A stretch of DNA of 51,569 nucleotides from Mycobacterium sp. 1465703.0 (GTDB taxonomy: Bacteria > Actinomycetota > Actinomycetes > Mycobacteriales > Mycobacteriaceae), in contig NZ_LZKU01000214.1 in NCBI RefSeq assembly GCF_001672975.1, forward strand, positions 1 through 51,569, in the 5' to 3' direction. A model generated the notes under the pieces. The model worked only from the letters and a program-made list of their open reading frames with translations, did no database searches and was not told the origin of the DNA. The position numbers were made by a program, and so were the translations under genes. Positions 39,116 through 48,486 of the stretch are shown here, piece by piece. The first letter of the stretch is position 1; each line of letters begins with the position of its first letter.

Positions 39116-39897
39116 TTGGGTCCGGGCATGACCGGGTTGTCCAGCAGTGCGTGTGCGCGCCTGCGCAGCGCGGCGATCTCGGCGCGGGTGATCTGCTCGG
39201 CCAGCTCGTCGCCGAATTCGTCATCGAGCGCGTCGGCCAGACCGGCGACGGCCTTCAGCGTTTGACCATCGATCGGCTTGCCGGCCCATCCCCACAGCAC
39301 GGTGCGCAGTTTGTTCTCGACGTGCAGGCACACGCCGTGGTCGACCCCGAAGATGTGACCGTCCAGGTCGCGCAGCACATGGCCGCCCTTGCGGTCGGCG
39401 TTGTTCACCAGCACGTCGAACACCGCCATCCGCCATAACCGAATGTCGTCAGCGTGCATCAGCACCACCTCGTCGCCCGCATAGTCGAGGGCGCGCAGCA
39501 CCGGCAGATAGCCCGGCTGCTTGGTGCCGGCGGGAAACAGGTCGACCAGATCCGGCCCCGGCGGCGGATCGGTGTCCACCGCGTCGCCGGGCTGCTGCAC
39601 CCACTGCTGCAGCATGCCCGGGCCCGCCGGCCCGTGCCGAATGATCGTGTAGGGCACGATGTTCCAGCCCAATTGCGCGGACACCAGATACGCGGCTCGT
39701 TCGCGGCCGGCCAGCGTCCCGTCCGGGAAATCCCACAGCGGCGCCTCGCCGGCGACGGGCTTGTAGACGCAATGCACGCTGGACTCGGCGAGCGTCGACT
39801 CGCACAAAAAGGTGCCGTTGCTGGCTGAGCGGATCCGGCCGATAACCGTCAGCTCGCCGTTGCGCAACACCTCGCGGTCGTCACACCTCGGGGTCAT
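39082..39897 (-). CDS. SCO1664-family protein (PI3/4-kinase-like fold)
   Basis: 271 residues corresponding to M. tuberculosis Rv2133c by position. Seen: an N-terminal beta-rich segment, a Lys in VYKPVAGEAPL that could bind nucleotide, and a C-terminal LVNNADRKGGHVL...FGVDHGVCLH block resembling the catalytic and metal loops of lipid-kinase-like folds. The substrate is unknown. ATG 39897 lies inside the end of the DUF3090 gene (17-base overlap), so the two are coupled. A longer open frame to 39945 is not needed. Confidence 0.8.
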   Translation of the reverse strand: MTPRCDDREVLRNGELTVIGRIRSASNGTFLCESTLAESSVHCVYKPVAGEAPLWDFPDGTLAGRERAAYLVSAQLGWNIVPYTIIRHGPAGPGMLQQWVQQPGDAVDTDPPPGPDLVDLFPAGTKQPGYLPVLRALDYAGDEVVLMHADDIRLWRMAVFDVLVNNADRKGGHVLRDLDGHIFGVDHGVCLHVENKLRTVLWGWAGKPIDGQTLKAVAGLADALDDEFGDELAEQITRAEIAALRRRAHALLDNPVMPGPNRHRPIPWPAF

Positions 39898-40468
39898 CGT
39901 CAGGCCCGAGCAGCGCACTGCGCCGATAACCGTTGGCGCGTGCACAGATATGCCCCTCCGGGTCCAGCGGTTCGTCGCACAGCGGACACGGCGGCCGTCC
40001 CGCGGAGATGACGCGATTGGAGCGGGTGGCGAACTGTCGCGCCGACTCCGGCGTCAAAAACACCCGCACCGCGTCCGGCCCCTCTTCGGTGTCGTCGAGC
40101 ACCACCGACGCGTCGAACTCGGCATCGGTGACGGCCAGCAACTCGACCACCACGGTCTGGGCCTCCGAATCCCAGCCCAGGCCCATGGTTCCGACCCGGA
40201 ACTCGGCATCCACCGGGGTGATCAACGGGTTGAGGTCGTCGATCTCGGCGGGCTCGGGCGGGACCGGGGTGCCGAACCTGCGGTTCACCTCGAGCAGCAG
40301 CGCCCCGATGCGTTCGGCGAGCACGGCAACCTGCTGCTTCTCCAAGATCACCGACACCACTCGGGCGTCGTGCACGGCCTGGATGTAGAACGTGCGATTT
40401 CCGGGCTGACCGACTGTCCCGGCCACGAAGCGGTCGGGTGTGCGGAAGACGTGAATTGCGCGAGGCAT
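39881..40468 (-). CDS. DUF3090 family protein
   Basis: 195 residues, positional match to M. tuberculosis Rv2134c. It starts MPRAIHVF and ends with a CPLCDEPLDPEGHIC motif, two CxxC-like pairs plus His, which suggests a small zinc ribbon. The middle holds a typical RTFYIQA-HDARVVSVILEKQQV stretch of the family. Function is not known. It lies between the histidine phosphatase and the SCO1664-like gene on the same strand with tight spacing, so the three are probably one operon. Confidence 0.85.
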   Translation of the reverse strand: MPRAIHVFRTPDRFVAGTVGQPGNRTFYIQAVHDARVVSVILEKQQVAVLAERIGALLLEVNRRFGTPVPPEPAEIDDLNPLITPVDAEFRVGTMGLGWDSEAQTVVVELLAVTDAEFDASVVLDDTEEGPDAVRVFLTPESARQFATRSNRVISAGRPPCPLCDEPLDPEGHICARANGYRRSALLGPDDDPEV

Positions 40469-40530
40469 GGCACTTTCCAAAATACCGGCTGTTGCCACCG
40501 CCGTGCGATCCGATGGAGGTAGCCGCCGAA

Positions 40531-41292
40531 TTAATCCGTGGAACCGCCGACCACCGCGTCGCTGGGTGACACTGCGGCGGCTGATTCCTGCGGCTCTCCG
40601 TTGGACTCGGCACCCGTCTGCGCCTTTGCCTCTTCCTTCGCCGGCGGTCCGGCCCGCAGGGCGGCGGCCAGCCGCGCACCGGTGTGGTTGACGTGCAACA
40701 CAAACGGGCGCAGTTCGGTGTAACGGATCACACTCACTGACGCCGGATCGGCGGTGACGCGCTGGAACCCGTCCAGATGGATGCCGTACGCGTCGGCAAT
40801 AACCGCTTTGATGACATCACCGTGAGTGCAAGCGACCCATAGCGCATCGCCGCCCTGCTCGCCCCCGGCTTCAAGGGCCAACCGGCGGTCGTGCTCGCGC
40901 ACCGCGGCCACCGCCCGCGCCTGAACTTGCGCCAGACCCTCGCCGCCGGGAAACACCGCGGCGCTGGGATGTGCCTGGACGACCTTCCACAACGGCTCGC
41001 CCAACAACTCGCCGAGCTTTCGCCCGGTCCATTCCCCGTAGTCGACTTCGGCAAGCCGCTCATCGACGAGCGGCTCGAGGCACAGCGCGTCGGCCAACGG
41101 CTCGAGAGTCCGCCGGCAGCGCAGCATCGGCGAACTGACCAGTGCCCGGATCGGCAGATCACCGATCCGATCGATCAGGTCGGCGGCTTGTTCGCGGCCC
41201 TTGTCATCGAGGTCGACGCCCTCCGAGCGACCGGCGAGAACGCCCGCCGTGTTGGACGTCGAGCGGCCGTGCCGTAACAGGATGACGGTCAT
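40531..41292 (-). CDS. Histidine phosphatase superfamily (MSMEG_4193-type phosphomutase-like) protein
   Basis: 253 residues, positional match to Rv2135c. Seen: the catalytic LLRHGRST loop at the N terminus, a second Arg in SSPMLRCRRT, the acidic residue in EVDYGEWTGRKL and the late His in CTHGDVIKAV, all needed for the phosphohistidine mechanism. Substrate unknown. The C-terminal 40 residues are a low-complexity Ala/Glu/Ser tail. ATG 41292 (MTVILLRHG) is favoured over ATG 41301. Confidence 0.88.
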   Translation of the reverse strand: MTVILLRHGRSTSNTAGVLAGRSEGVDLDDKGREQAADLIDRIGDLPIRALVSSPMLRCRRTLEPLADALCLEPLVDERLAEVDYGEWTGRKLGELLGEPLWKVVQAHPSAAVFPGGEGLAQVQARAVAAVREHDRRLALEAGGEQGGDALWVACTHGDVIKAVIADAYGIHLDGFQRVTADPASVSVIRYTELRPFVLHVNHTGARLAAALRAGPPAKEEAKAQTGAESNGEPQESAAAVSPSDAVVGGSTD

Positions 41293-41355
41293 ATCGACCA
41301 CGACGGTACCCGCTGGGCGGGTCCGTGACCGGAGATGACTATTCGATGGTGGCGA

Positions 41356-41392
41356 CCCGCTGCACCCGGCTACGCCGCGCTTGCGATCGCCA
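41356..41392 (-). repeat. Post-stop GGCGATCGCAAGCG repeat, copy 2
   Basis: Directly after the TAG of the next minus-strand gene: TAGTGGCGATCGCAAGCG, continuing CGGCGTAGCCGGGTGCAGCG. Same arrangement as copy 1 at the 39.08-kb stop codon. The M. tuberculosis order would place a uppP-like gene here; only about 100 bases with this repeat are present. Confidence 0.5.
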
Positions 41393-41695
41393 CTAACGCG
41401 AAACCGGCACCGCGTGCGCCACGGAGTCGCGCACCGCAGCGCTCAGACTGCGCTCGTCGGTGAGGTCGATGTCGACCAGGCTGCGGACCGCTCTGGCGAC
41501 CACCTCTTCGGCTTGCGGGACCGGCCCGGCCAGGCGCGCCCGGTAAACCTCAACGACAAGGGAACGGTTCTCGATGTGGAACGAAAAGCTTCGCCCATCA
41601 CCGACTTGTCCGTATCCGCTCGCGGAAATGCCTGTTGACATGTCCTCGACAGCAAACTGTTTCTGCGTCAGATGACGGTCAGCGGTGACGGCCAT
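41393..41695 (-). CDS. Conserved hypothetical protein (possible Rv2137c counterpart)
   Basis: 100 residues with no motif I recognise. The C-terminal part has an amphipathic pattern (EEVVARAVRSLVDIDLTDERSLSAAVRDSVAHAV). ATG start with GAGGT about 12 bases upstream. Its position between the histidine phosphatase and lppL fits Rv2137c, but I could not confirm sequence similarity. Confidence 0.6.
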   Translation of the reverse strand: MAVTADRHLTQKQFAVEDMSTGISASGYGQVGDGRSFSFHIENRSLVVEVYRARLAGPVPQAEEVVARAVRSLVDIDLTDERSLSAAVRDSVAHAVPVSR

Positions 41696-41804
41696 GAGCC
41701 GACCATACCTCGCCGCTGGGGCTGGATGCAGGCAGCATGGCCCTACTGGACGCGAAGGCGTTCCTTAGAATTTGTGTTCCACCGCCGCACCACAAGGGAA
41801 AGAA

Positions 41805-42872
41805 TTGCTGTCACGACACCGACGTCACAAGCTGGCAGTTCACGGCGGTTTGTGGAGCCTCGCGGCTTTGCTGACCGCGACAGCCGGATGTTCATCGAAC
41901 CCGCTCGACGCCGCGCCGCCCACCATCGAACCGGCGCGCGCCGCCGTGTCGCCGCCGGTGACGCAGCAGCCGGCCGGGGCGGTGCGGCCGATGACCGGTC
42001 ATGCCGCGGCCGCGGTGTTTGACGGCGCCACCCACCAACTGGCGGTGCTGACGCCGGGCGTCGACCCGGCGGCGCCCGCCAGTGTCACGATCTTCGGTGA
42101 CCCGCAGGTCACGCCCCGTGTCGTCGCGTTGCCGGGGCCGGCGAGTGCGCTGACCGATGACGGCCGCGGAACCGTCTACCTGGCCACCCGCGGCGGATAC
42201 TTCGCGGTTGACCTGTCCACCGGTCGCGCGACGCAGGTGGGCGTCACCGACGCCGCCCAGACCGAATTCACCGCGGTGGCGCAGCGCGCCGACGGGAAGC
42301 TGGTGCTGGGCAGCGCCGACGGCGCCGTCTACACGCTGGCCTCCCGGACACCGGGCACCGTGACCAGTGCAACCGTCGACAATCGAAACAAGATCTTCGC
42401 GCGCGTCGATTGGCTTGCCACACAAGGCAATACGACAGTGGTGTTGGACCGCGGACAGACGTCGGTGACGACGATCGGCGCCGACGGTCATGCCCAGCAG
42501 GCGCTGCGAGCGGGCCGGGGCGCCACCACCATGGCCGTCGACCCGGCGGGTCGGGTGCTGGTCGCCGACACCCGCGCGGGCCAACTACTGGTGTACGGCG
42601 TGGATCCGCTGATCCTGCGTCAGGCCTACCCCGTTCCGCAGGCGCCGTACGGCCTGGCCGGCTCCAGCGCGTTAGCCTGGGTTTCGGCTACCGTTTCCAA
42701 TATCGTCATTGGTTACGATCTGTCCACCGGCATTCCCGTCGAGAAGGTGCGTTACCCGACCGTGCAGCAACCGAACTCACTGGCGTTCGACGAAGCGTCA
42801 GACACCCTTTACGTGGTGTCGGGTTCCGGTGCGGGAGTTCAGGTCATCGAGCACGCTGCGGGTCACCGTTGA
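41805..42872 (+). CDS. lppL: Lipoprotein LppL (beta-propeller-like)
   Basis: About 355 residues. A basic start (RHRRHK), hydrophobic stretch and lipobox (LTATAGC) mark it as a lipoprotein anchored outside the membrane. The mature part has repeated blade-like units with VAVD/GRVLVADTRAG and DTLYVVSGSG patterns, as in beta-propeller sugar- or ligand-binding proteins. TTG 41805 follows AAGGGA and fits the signal peptide; the frame is open to 41772. It precedes the DUF5703 gene and pyrD as in M. tuberculosis Rv2138. Function unknown. Confidence 0.85.
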   Translation: MLSRHRRHKLAVHGGLWSLAALLTATAGCSSNPLDAAPPTIEPARAAVSPPVTQQPAGAVRPMTGHAAAAVFDGATHQLAVLTPGVDPAAPASVTIFGDPQVTPRVVALPGPASALTDDGRGTVYLATRGGYFAVDLSTGRATQVGVTDAAQTEFTAVAQRADGKLVLGSADGAVYTLASRTPGTVTSATVDNRNKIFARVDWLATQGNTTVVLDRGQTSVTTIGADGHAQQALRAGRGATTMAVDPAGRVLVADTRAGQLLVYGVDPLILRQAYPVPQAPYGLAGSSALAWVSATVSNIVIGYDLSTGIPVEKVRYPTVQQPNSLAFDEASDTLYVVSGSGAGVQVIEHAAGHR

Positions 42873-42916
42873 CGGCGGCGCGGCGGAGCGGACTGCCCGC
42901 GGGCTGGGACAGTGAG

Positions 42917-43138
42917 ATGTCCGACGAATACGAATGGGCGCCGTTGCGCCTGCCCCCCGACGTGACCCGGGTCAGCGCGTCCACCCGACTGTCCATCGAG
43001 GCCGAATACCGCGGCTGGGAGTTGACCAGGGTGCGGCTCTATACCGACGGCAGTAGGCGGGTGTTGTTGCGCCGCAAGAAAACTCGTGTGGACAATGCCG
43101 GCTTCGAAGGGCGACGGCCCGACCAGCCGGAACTGTGA
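42917..43138 (+). CDS. DUF5703 family small protein
   Basis: 73 residues starting [18 protein letters not shown] and ending in a basic strand-rich part ([14 protein letters not shown]). This small protein commonly sits just before pyrD in mycobacteria. ATG 42917 is 44 bases after lppL; its stop overlaps a possible GTG start of pyrD. No role is known to me. Confidence 0.8.
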   Translation: MSDEYEWAPLRLPPDVTRVSASTRLSIEAEYRGWELTRVRLYTDGSRRVLLRRKKTRVDNAGFEGRRPDQPEL

Positions 43139-43170
43139 CGCCCACCCGGCCACGCGAGGGCCGACACCGG

Positions 43171-44250
43171 ATGTACGGCGTACTGCGACAACTGTTTTTC
43201 GTCATCCCGCCGGAGCGGATTCACACGCTGGTGTTCGCCACCCTGCGCGCTGTCACCGCGGTCGCCTGGATGCGTCGGTTGCTGAACCGACGGCTGGCCC
43301 CGACGGATCCGGCACTGGCCAGCACGGTGTTCGGAGTGCGCTTTGCCGGGCCACTCGGACTGGCGGCCGGCTTCGACAAGGACGGCCTGGGCCTGCTCAC
43401 CTGGGGTGCGCTGGGGTTCGGACATGCAGAGGTGGGGACGGTCACCGCCGGCCCGCAGCCCGGCAATCCGGCTCCCCGAATGTTCCGGTTGCCGGCCGAC
43501 CGAGCCCTGCTGAACCGGATGGGCTTCAACAATCTCGGTGCGGGCGCGCTGGCGTTGCGGCTTGCCCGGCACCGGCCCGAGGTGCCGATCGGGGTGAACA
43601 TCGGCAAGACCAAGGCGACGCCGGCCGAGCAGGCCGTCGACGATTACCGGGCAAGCGCCCGGCTGGTCGGCCCGCTGGCGTCATATCTGGTGGTCAATGT
43701 CAGTTCGCCGAACACGCCCGGACTGCGGGACCTGCAGGCGGTCGAGTCGCTGCGGCCCATTCTGTCCGCCGTGCTCGCCGAGACGTCCACACCGGTGCTG
43801 GTGAAGATCGCGCCGGATCTTTCCGATTCCGATGTGGACGACATCGCCGATCTGGCAATCGAACTCGGCCTGGCCGGCATCGTGGCCACCAATACCACGA
43901 TTTCGCGGCAGGGCTTGAAGACGCCAGGGGTCGACGAGCTGGGTCCCGGTGGCATCTCCGGGCCGCCGGTGGCCCGCCGTTCGGTCGAGGTGCTGCGCCG
44001 GCTCTACCGCCGGGTCGGCGGTCGCCTGGTGCTGATCGGTGTCGGGGGCATCGAAACCGCGGACGACGCCTGGGAGCGGATTACCGCGGGCGCATCGCTG
44101 CTGCAGGGCTATACCGGCTTCATCTACGGAGGGGGCTTGTGGGCCAAGCAGATTCACGACGGCATTGCGCAGCGGCTGCATGACGGCGGCTTCGCCTCAC
44201 TCAGCGATGCCGTCGGTTCGGCAGCGCACGCGCCGGGACTGCCTGATTGA
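43171..44250 (+). CDS. pyrD: Dihydroorotate dehydrogenase (quinone), class 2
   Basis: 359 residues. It oxidises dihydroorotate to orotate with FMN and a quinone at the inner face of the membrane, in pyrimidine synthesis. Seen: the N-terminal hydrophobic helix of class 2 enzymes ([17 protein letters not shown]), [16 protein letters not shown], the catalytic Ser in [22 protein letters not shown], and phosphate-binding GVGGI and [15 protein letters not shown] 43171 matches the usual length; GTG 43135 is an alternative overlapping the previous stop. Confidence 0.96.
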   Translation: MYGVLRQLFFVIPPERIHTLVFATLRAVTAVAWMRRLLNRRLAPTDPALASTVFGVRFAGPLGLAAGFDKDGLGLLTWGALGFGHAEVGTVTAGPQPGNPAPRMFRLPADRALLNRMGFNNLGAGALALRLARHRPEVPIGVNIGKTKATPAEQAVDDYRASARLVGPLASYLVVNVSSPNTPGLRDLQAVESLRPILSAVLAETSTPVLVKIAPDLSDSDVDDIADLAIELGLAGIVATNTTISRQGLKTPGVDELGPGGISGPPVARRSVEVLRRLYRRVGGRLVLIGVGGIETADDAWERITAGASLLQGYTGFIYGGGLWAKQIHDGIAQRLHDGGFASLSDAVGSAAHAPGLPD

Positions 44251-44393
44251 GCTGCGCTGTGCCCCATGACCGCGCGGTGGACACGCCGCGGATCATCTCG
44301 ACGTCGACCGAGCAGCGCAGCTAGCTGGGCGATCATTTGGCGGACTGCGGCTGGCGGCCCGCCGGGTGGTGCGATCGGCAGTACGCTCAACCA

Positions 44394-45935
44394 GTGCCGG
44401 AAACGTCATACGCAGCGTGTGGCGATCTCAGCCTGGCGTATCAGATATTCGGCGACGGGCCTGTCGAGCTCGTCGTCGTGGGGCCGTTCGTCAGCCATAT
44501 CGAGCTGGCCTGGACCCTCCCCCAATTCAAGGCGTTCATGGAGCAGCTGGCCACGTTCTGTCGCGTCCTGGTGTTCGACAAGGCCGGGATCGGGCTTTCG
44601 GACCCGGTGCCGAAGGTTCGGACGCTGGATGATCGGGTGGCCGAGATCGAGGCCGTGATGGACGCCGCCGGCTTTGGACGGGCCGTCATCTCCGGTCTGA
44701 GCGACGGTGGACCCGCGTCCATGATGTTTGCGGCAGCACGGCCGGAGCGAGTGCGGGCGCTGATCCTCTGCGCCACATACGCGTTTCACCCGTGCGGGTG
44801 GGACGACATGGATCGCGACCCGGGCGAGCTGCGGGCGCGCTACGTTTCCGAGCTGGGTGAGGACTACACGCCGTCGGTTGAACAGCTCGCCCGCTGGCTG
44901 GAAGGCGGCCGGGCCGTGCGCTCCCAGTGGGGTAGCGGTGCGGCAGCCAGCATCAGCGCGCCGTCGGTCCGGTCGATACGCCAGCTGGCAATGTTGGAGC
45001 GGATGGCCGCGAGCCCGGGAATGGCACGGGCGTCATTCGAAGCGGCCTTTCTCACTGACGTGCGCCCGATCCTGCCCACGATCACCGTGCCGACGTTGGT
45101 CATCCATGCCCGTGAGGACCCCGCGGTTCCGGTGCAGTTCGGCCGGTACCTCGCCGACCACATCCCCGGCGCGCGGTATCTCGAGGTGGAGGGCGTGGAC
45201 CATGCACCCTTCTTGACCGACCCGGACAAGATCCTGACCGGGATCGAGGAGTTCCTCACCGGCGGCCATGCCGCGCCCGCACAGTCACATCGCGCTCTGC
45301 GCACCGTGTTGTTCACCGACATGGTCGCCTCCACTCAACACGCCGCGGCAGCGGGCGATGAGCGGTGGCGCGCCGTGTTGCACCGCTTCGGTGAGATCAC
45401 CGCCGAACTCACCCAACGGTTCGGCGGCACGGTGCTCAAGAGCACCGGCGACGGACACCTCACCACGTTCGACGGCCCGACGCAGGCCATCCGCTGCGCC
45501 GAGGCGTTGCGCGCTGACGCCGAAATCCTGGGCGTCCAGATCCGGATTGGCATCCACACCGGCGAATGCGAACTACTGGACAACGACATCGGCGGAATCG
45601 CGGTACACATCGCGGCGCGGATCCTCGGGCACGCAGGGGCGGGCGACATTCTCGTGTCCCGCACCGTGTGCGACCTGGTCGTCGGGTCGGGCACCGGCTT
45701 CGAGGACCGTGGCAGCGTCGAGCTGCGCGGCGTGCCCGGCCGTTGGCAACTGCTGGCGGTCGATCGCAACGGCCCGCGGGCGGGATCGCCTGAGGCGCAA
45801 CTGGTCTCAACGCCCACTCCCAGTCGTCGGACCGCGATGCGCCGTTCGGACCGCGCCGTGGAGCTGATCGCGACGCGCGCTCCGTGGGTACTGCGCGGGA
45901 TGGCCCACCTCGCGCCGGCCACCGGGCGCCGCTGA
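44394..45935 (+). CDS. Alpha/beta-hydrolase fused to class III nucleotidyl cyclase domain
   Basis: About 513 residues. Residues 1-270 are an alpha/beta hydrolase with nucleophile elbow GLSDGG and late GVDHAPF His. Residues ~280-460 are a class III cyclase homology domain: RTVLFTDMVAST (metal Asp), GGTVLKSTGDGHL (second Asp) and GGIAVHIAARIL. In the last motif His stands where active cyclases usually have the transition-state Asn, so catalysis is uncertain, though such variants are common in these mycobacterial fusions. GTG 44394 gives the compact start. It lies between pyrD and the PEBP-like gene, where M. tuberculosis has nothing as I recall, so it is a lineage insertion or a loss elsewhere. 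Bases 44251-44393 are featureless. Confidence 0.85.
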   Translation: MPETSYAACGDLSLAYQIFGDGPVELVVVGPFVSHIELAWTLPQFKAFMEQLATFCRVLVFDKAGIGLSDPVPKVRTLDDRVAEIEAVMDAAGFGRAVISGLSDGGPASMMFAAARPERVRALILCATYAFHPCGWDDMDRDPGELRARYVSELGEDYTPSVEQLARWLEGGRAVRSQWGSGAAASISAPSVRSIRQLAMLERMAASPGMARASFEAAFLTDVRPILPTITVPTLVIHAREDPAVPVQFGRYLADHIPGARYLEVEGVDHAPFLTDPDKILTGIEEFLTGGHAAPAQSHRALRTVLFTDMVASTQHAAAAGDERWRAVLHRFGEITAELTQRFGGTVLKSTGDGHLTTFDGPTQAIRCAEALRADAEILGVQIRIGIHTGECELLDNDIGGIAVHIAARILGHAGAGDILVSRTVCDLVVGSGTGFEDRGSVELRGVPGRWQLLAVDRNGPRAGSPEAQLVSTPTPSRRTAMRRSDRAVELIATRAPWVLRGMAHLAPATGRR

Positions 45936-45948
45936 AACGGCCGCAGCC

Positions 45949-46479
45949 CTACTTCTGTTCGTAGGTGGCGTGGATGACCGCCCGCGCTATGGCGTGCTGA
46001 AAAAGGTTGAACCCCAGGAAAGCCGGGCTGGCGTCCTCGGGGAGGTCCAGCTTTTCGGTGTCCACGGCGTGCACGGCGATGTAGTAACGATGTGGGCCGT
46101 GGCCCGCCGGCGGCGCGGCGCCGATATAACGGCGCTGCCCAGCGTCGTTCACCAGCGTCAGCGCATCTCCGGGAAGGTTGCTGCCGTCGCCGGCGCCCGC
46201 GGGCAGCTCGGTGACGTCGGCCGGCAGGTTGGCCACCGCCCAGTGCCAGAACCCGGAGGCCGTCGGAGCGTCGGGGTCATAGACCGTGACGGCGAAGCTG
46301 CGGGTCTCGTCCGGGAATCCCGACCAGCTCAGCTGGGGGCTGACGTCCTCACCGCCGGCACCCATGATTCCGCTGACTTGCGGCTTGGCCAGCGGCTGAC
46401 CATCGGTCAACGACTGCGAGGTCAACGTGAAGGTGGGCAGCTTCGGCAACGAGGCGTAGGGATCAGGAGCAGTGCTCAT
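45949..46479 (-). CDS. Phosphatidylethanolamine-binding (YbhB/YbcL) family protein
   Basis: 176 residues, the length I recall for M. tuberculosis Rv2140c. The family signature is present: [38 protein letters not shown] and [13 protein letters not shown], which form the small anion-binding pocket. Probably cytosolic; the ligand is unknown. ATG 46479 is chosen over the open frame to 46512. It is convergent with the cyclase gene. Confidence 0.92.
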   Translation of the reverse strand: MSTAPDPYASLPKLPTFTLTSQSLTDGQPLAKPQVSGIMGAGGEDVSPQLSWSGFPDETRSFAVTVYDPDAPTASGFWHWAVANLPADVTELPAGAGDGSNLPGDALTLVNDAGQRRYIGAAPPAGHGPHRYYIAVHAVDTEKLDLPEDASPAFLGFNLFQHAIARAVIHATYEQK

Positions 46480-46512
46480 GGCGGTCCTCTCGGGTGATCG
46501 TGAGTTGGTCAA

Positions 46513-47868
46513 TTAGCAGTGGGTCAGGAAGTGGGCCAGCACGTCGGTGCCGAACCGCAGCGCATCGATGGGTACCCGCTCATCGACACCATGGAACAAC
46601 GCGGTGAAGTCCAGATCCGGCGGCAATCGCAGCGGGCTGAACCCGAAGCAGCGAATACCTAAGCGCGCGAAGGACTTTGCGTCGGTACCGCCGGAAAGCA
46701 TGTAGGGGACGGTACGGGCGTCCGGATCGAACGCCAGCACAGCCTCGTTCATCGCGTCGACCAGATCGCCGTCGAAGCTGGTCTCATAGGACGACAAGTC
46801 CTTGATCCACTCGCGGGTTACGTCGGGTCCGAGCAGCTCGTCGATCTCGGCCTCGAACGCCGCCTTGCGACCCGGCAGGATCCGGCAGTCCACCACCGCC
46901 TCGGCGGAGGCCGGCACGACGTTGGCCTTGTATCCGGCCTTGAGCATGGTGGGGTTTGCGGTGTCGTGCAGCACGGCCTTGAGCATCCGGGCCATCGGCC
47001 CGAGCTTTTCGATCGCGCCGCGCAGGTCCCCCGATTCGGTGTCGAAGGTCAGCCCGGTCTCCTCGCTGACGGCGGCGAGGAACTGCGCCACGGTGTCTGT
47101 CAACACCAGCGGGAACTGATGACGGCCCAGGCGGGCCACGGCCTCGGCGATGGCGGTGACGGCGTTCTGGTCGTGCACCATCGACCCGTGTCCGGCCGGG
47201 CCGCGGGCGGTGAGTCTCATCCAGGACAGCCCCTTTTCGGCCGTCTCGATCAGGTAGAGCCGACGCTCGCCGCCGTCACGGCGCGGCACCGTCAGCGAGA
47301 ACCCGCCGACCTCGCCGACCGCCTCGGTGACACCGGTGAACAGCTCGGGGCGATTGTCGACCAGCCACTGCGCTCCGAAGGTGCCGCCGTGTTCCTCGTC
47401 GGCGATGAACGCGAAGACCAAGTCGCGCGGCGGCACCATGCCGGCCCGCTTCAGCTGGCGGGCCACCACGATCATCATGCCGACCATGTCCTTCATATCG
47501 ATCGCGCCGCGGCCCCAGACAAAGCCGTCTTTGACCGCCCCGGAGAACGGGTGCACGCTCCATTCGGTCGGCTCGGCCGGCACCACATCGAGATGCCCGT
47601 GGATCAGCAGCGCACCCCGCGATCTGTCGGCCCCCGGCAGGCGGACGAACACGTTGCCGCGACCCGGGGCGCCGGATTCGACATAGTGCGGGGCGTAGCC
47701 GACCTCGGCGAGCTGCTCGGCGACCCACTGCGCGCAGTCGGCCTCGCCCTTCGTCGTTGCGGGGTCACCGGTGTTGGTGGTGTCGAACCGGATCAACTTG
47801 CTGACAACCTCGACCACGTCGTCGCTCGGGTTGGTCGGCACCTCGGGCGCCCCGCTCTGAATGGTCAC
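46513..47868 (-). CDS. M20-family zinc peptidase/deacylase
   Basis: About 451 residues, near the length of Rv2141c. Seen: HGHLDVVPAEP (zinc His and Asp), GRGAIDMKDMVGMM (bridging Asp), catalytic EEHGGTFG, and the dimerisation insert beginning AEKGLSWMRLTARGPAGHGS. It probably cleaves a dipeptide or N-acyl amino acid; the exact substrate cannot be read. I place the start at GTG 47868 with AGGAAAGG just upstream; ATG 47886 and a longer frame exist. A tRNA gene follows in the opposite orientation. Confidence 0.88.
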   Translation of the reverse strand: MTIQSGAPEVPTNPSDDVVEVVSKLIRFDTTNTGDPATTKGEADCAQWVAEQLAEVGYAPHYVESGAPGRGNVFVRLPGADRSRGALLIHGHLDVVPAEPTEWSVHPFSGAVKDGFVWGRGAIDMKDMVGMMIVVARQLKRAGMVPPRDLVFAFIADEEHGGTFGAQWLVDNRPELFTGVTEAVGEVGGFSLTVPRRDGGERRLYLIETAEKGLSWMRLTARGPAGHGSMVHDQNAVTAIAEAVARLGRHQFPLVLTDTVAQFLAAVSEETGLTFDTESGDLRGAIEKLGPMARMLKAVLHDTANPTMLKAGYKANVVPASAEAVVDCRILPGRKAAFEAEIDELLGPDVTREWIKDLSSYETSFDGDLVDAMNEAVLAFDPDARTVPYMLSGGTDAKSFARLGIRCFGFSPLRLPPDLDFTALFHGVDERVPIDALRFGTDVLAHFLTHC

Positions 47869-47998
47869 AACCACCTTTCCTACCATTGCCGGGGCTGGAC
47901 GGCTCGACGCCCGGCATCGAGCCCTCTCGAGGAGCTGGATTGGGTTCGCGGCGGCCGATCCGATAGCCTTAGCTGCCAACCCATGCTGGTTTGGCCTT

Positions 47999-48084
47999 GT
48001 CCGAGTGGCGGAATGGCAGACGCGCTAGCTTGAGGTGCTAGTGCCCTACTAATGGGCGTGGGGGTTCAAGTCCCCCCTCGGACA
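47999..48084 (+). tRNA. tRNA-Leu(GAG)
   Basis: 86-base class II tRNA. Acceptor GTCCGAG pairs with CTCGGAC with discriminator A. Anticodon stem CTAGC/GCTAG encloses loop TTGAGGT with anticodon GAG. There is a long variable arm and a T arm GGGGGTTCAAGTCCCCC. CCA is not encoded. Confidence 0.95.
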
Positions 48085-48100
48085 CACCGCTGAGCGAGCG

Positions 48101-48122
48101 AAATGGACGCTTGCCTCCATTT
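48101..48122 (+). terminator. Hairpin downstream of tRNA-Leu
   Basis: AAATGGA-cgcttgcc-TCCATTT, a perfect 7-bp stem 16 bases after the tRNA 3' end. The stem ends in TTT, so it may terminate the tRNA transcript. Confidence 0.45.
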
Positions 48123-48170
48123 CCGAGCCGATGGAGCGTGTTGAGCGGCGAAGCCGCAATCACACCGTAT

Positions 48171-48377
48171 CTATTGCCGGATATGCCGCTTCGGTGGCGG
48201 GTAGACGCCCCTGGCGATCGTCGCCGACAGCCACCCGATCGCCCACCCGCCGCAGACCAGCAGGAACGTATGCCGGGAGGCGGCGTCGCCCGTCGTGGAA
48301 ACCACCGCCAGAATGACCGCCCAGACGATCGCGCAGGCGATGCTATAGGCCGTGTAGGTGCCGTAACGCCGTCTCAT
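48171..48377 (-). CDS. Small two-helix membrane protein
   Basis: 68 residues from ATG 48377 (AAAGGA about eight bases upstream). Two hydrophobic segments (AYSIACAIVWAVILAVV and FLLVCGGWAIGWLSATIA) are joined by a short hydrophilic turn, with basic ends (MRRRYG and PPPKRHIRQ). No family recognised. It is divergent from the phosphoribosyltransferase gene, with a 109-base shared promoter region. Confidence 0.7.
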   Translation of the reverse strand: MRRRYGTYTAYSIACAIVWAVILAVVSTTGDAASRHTFLLVCGGWAIGWLSATIARGVYPPPKRHIRQ

Positions 48378-48486
48378 CTCACGGATCCTTTCGGTCGTGC
48401 GGACACTGCAGCCAACCGGAACTTTGCCACCGCACTCAGCCTGACGCACGTAGCCTGGAGAGAAGTCCATCAGCCGGGAGCGTTAA

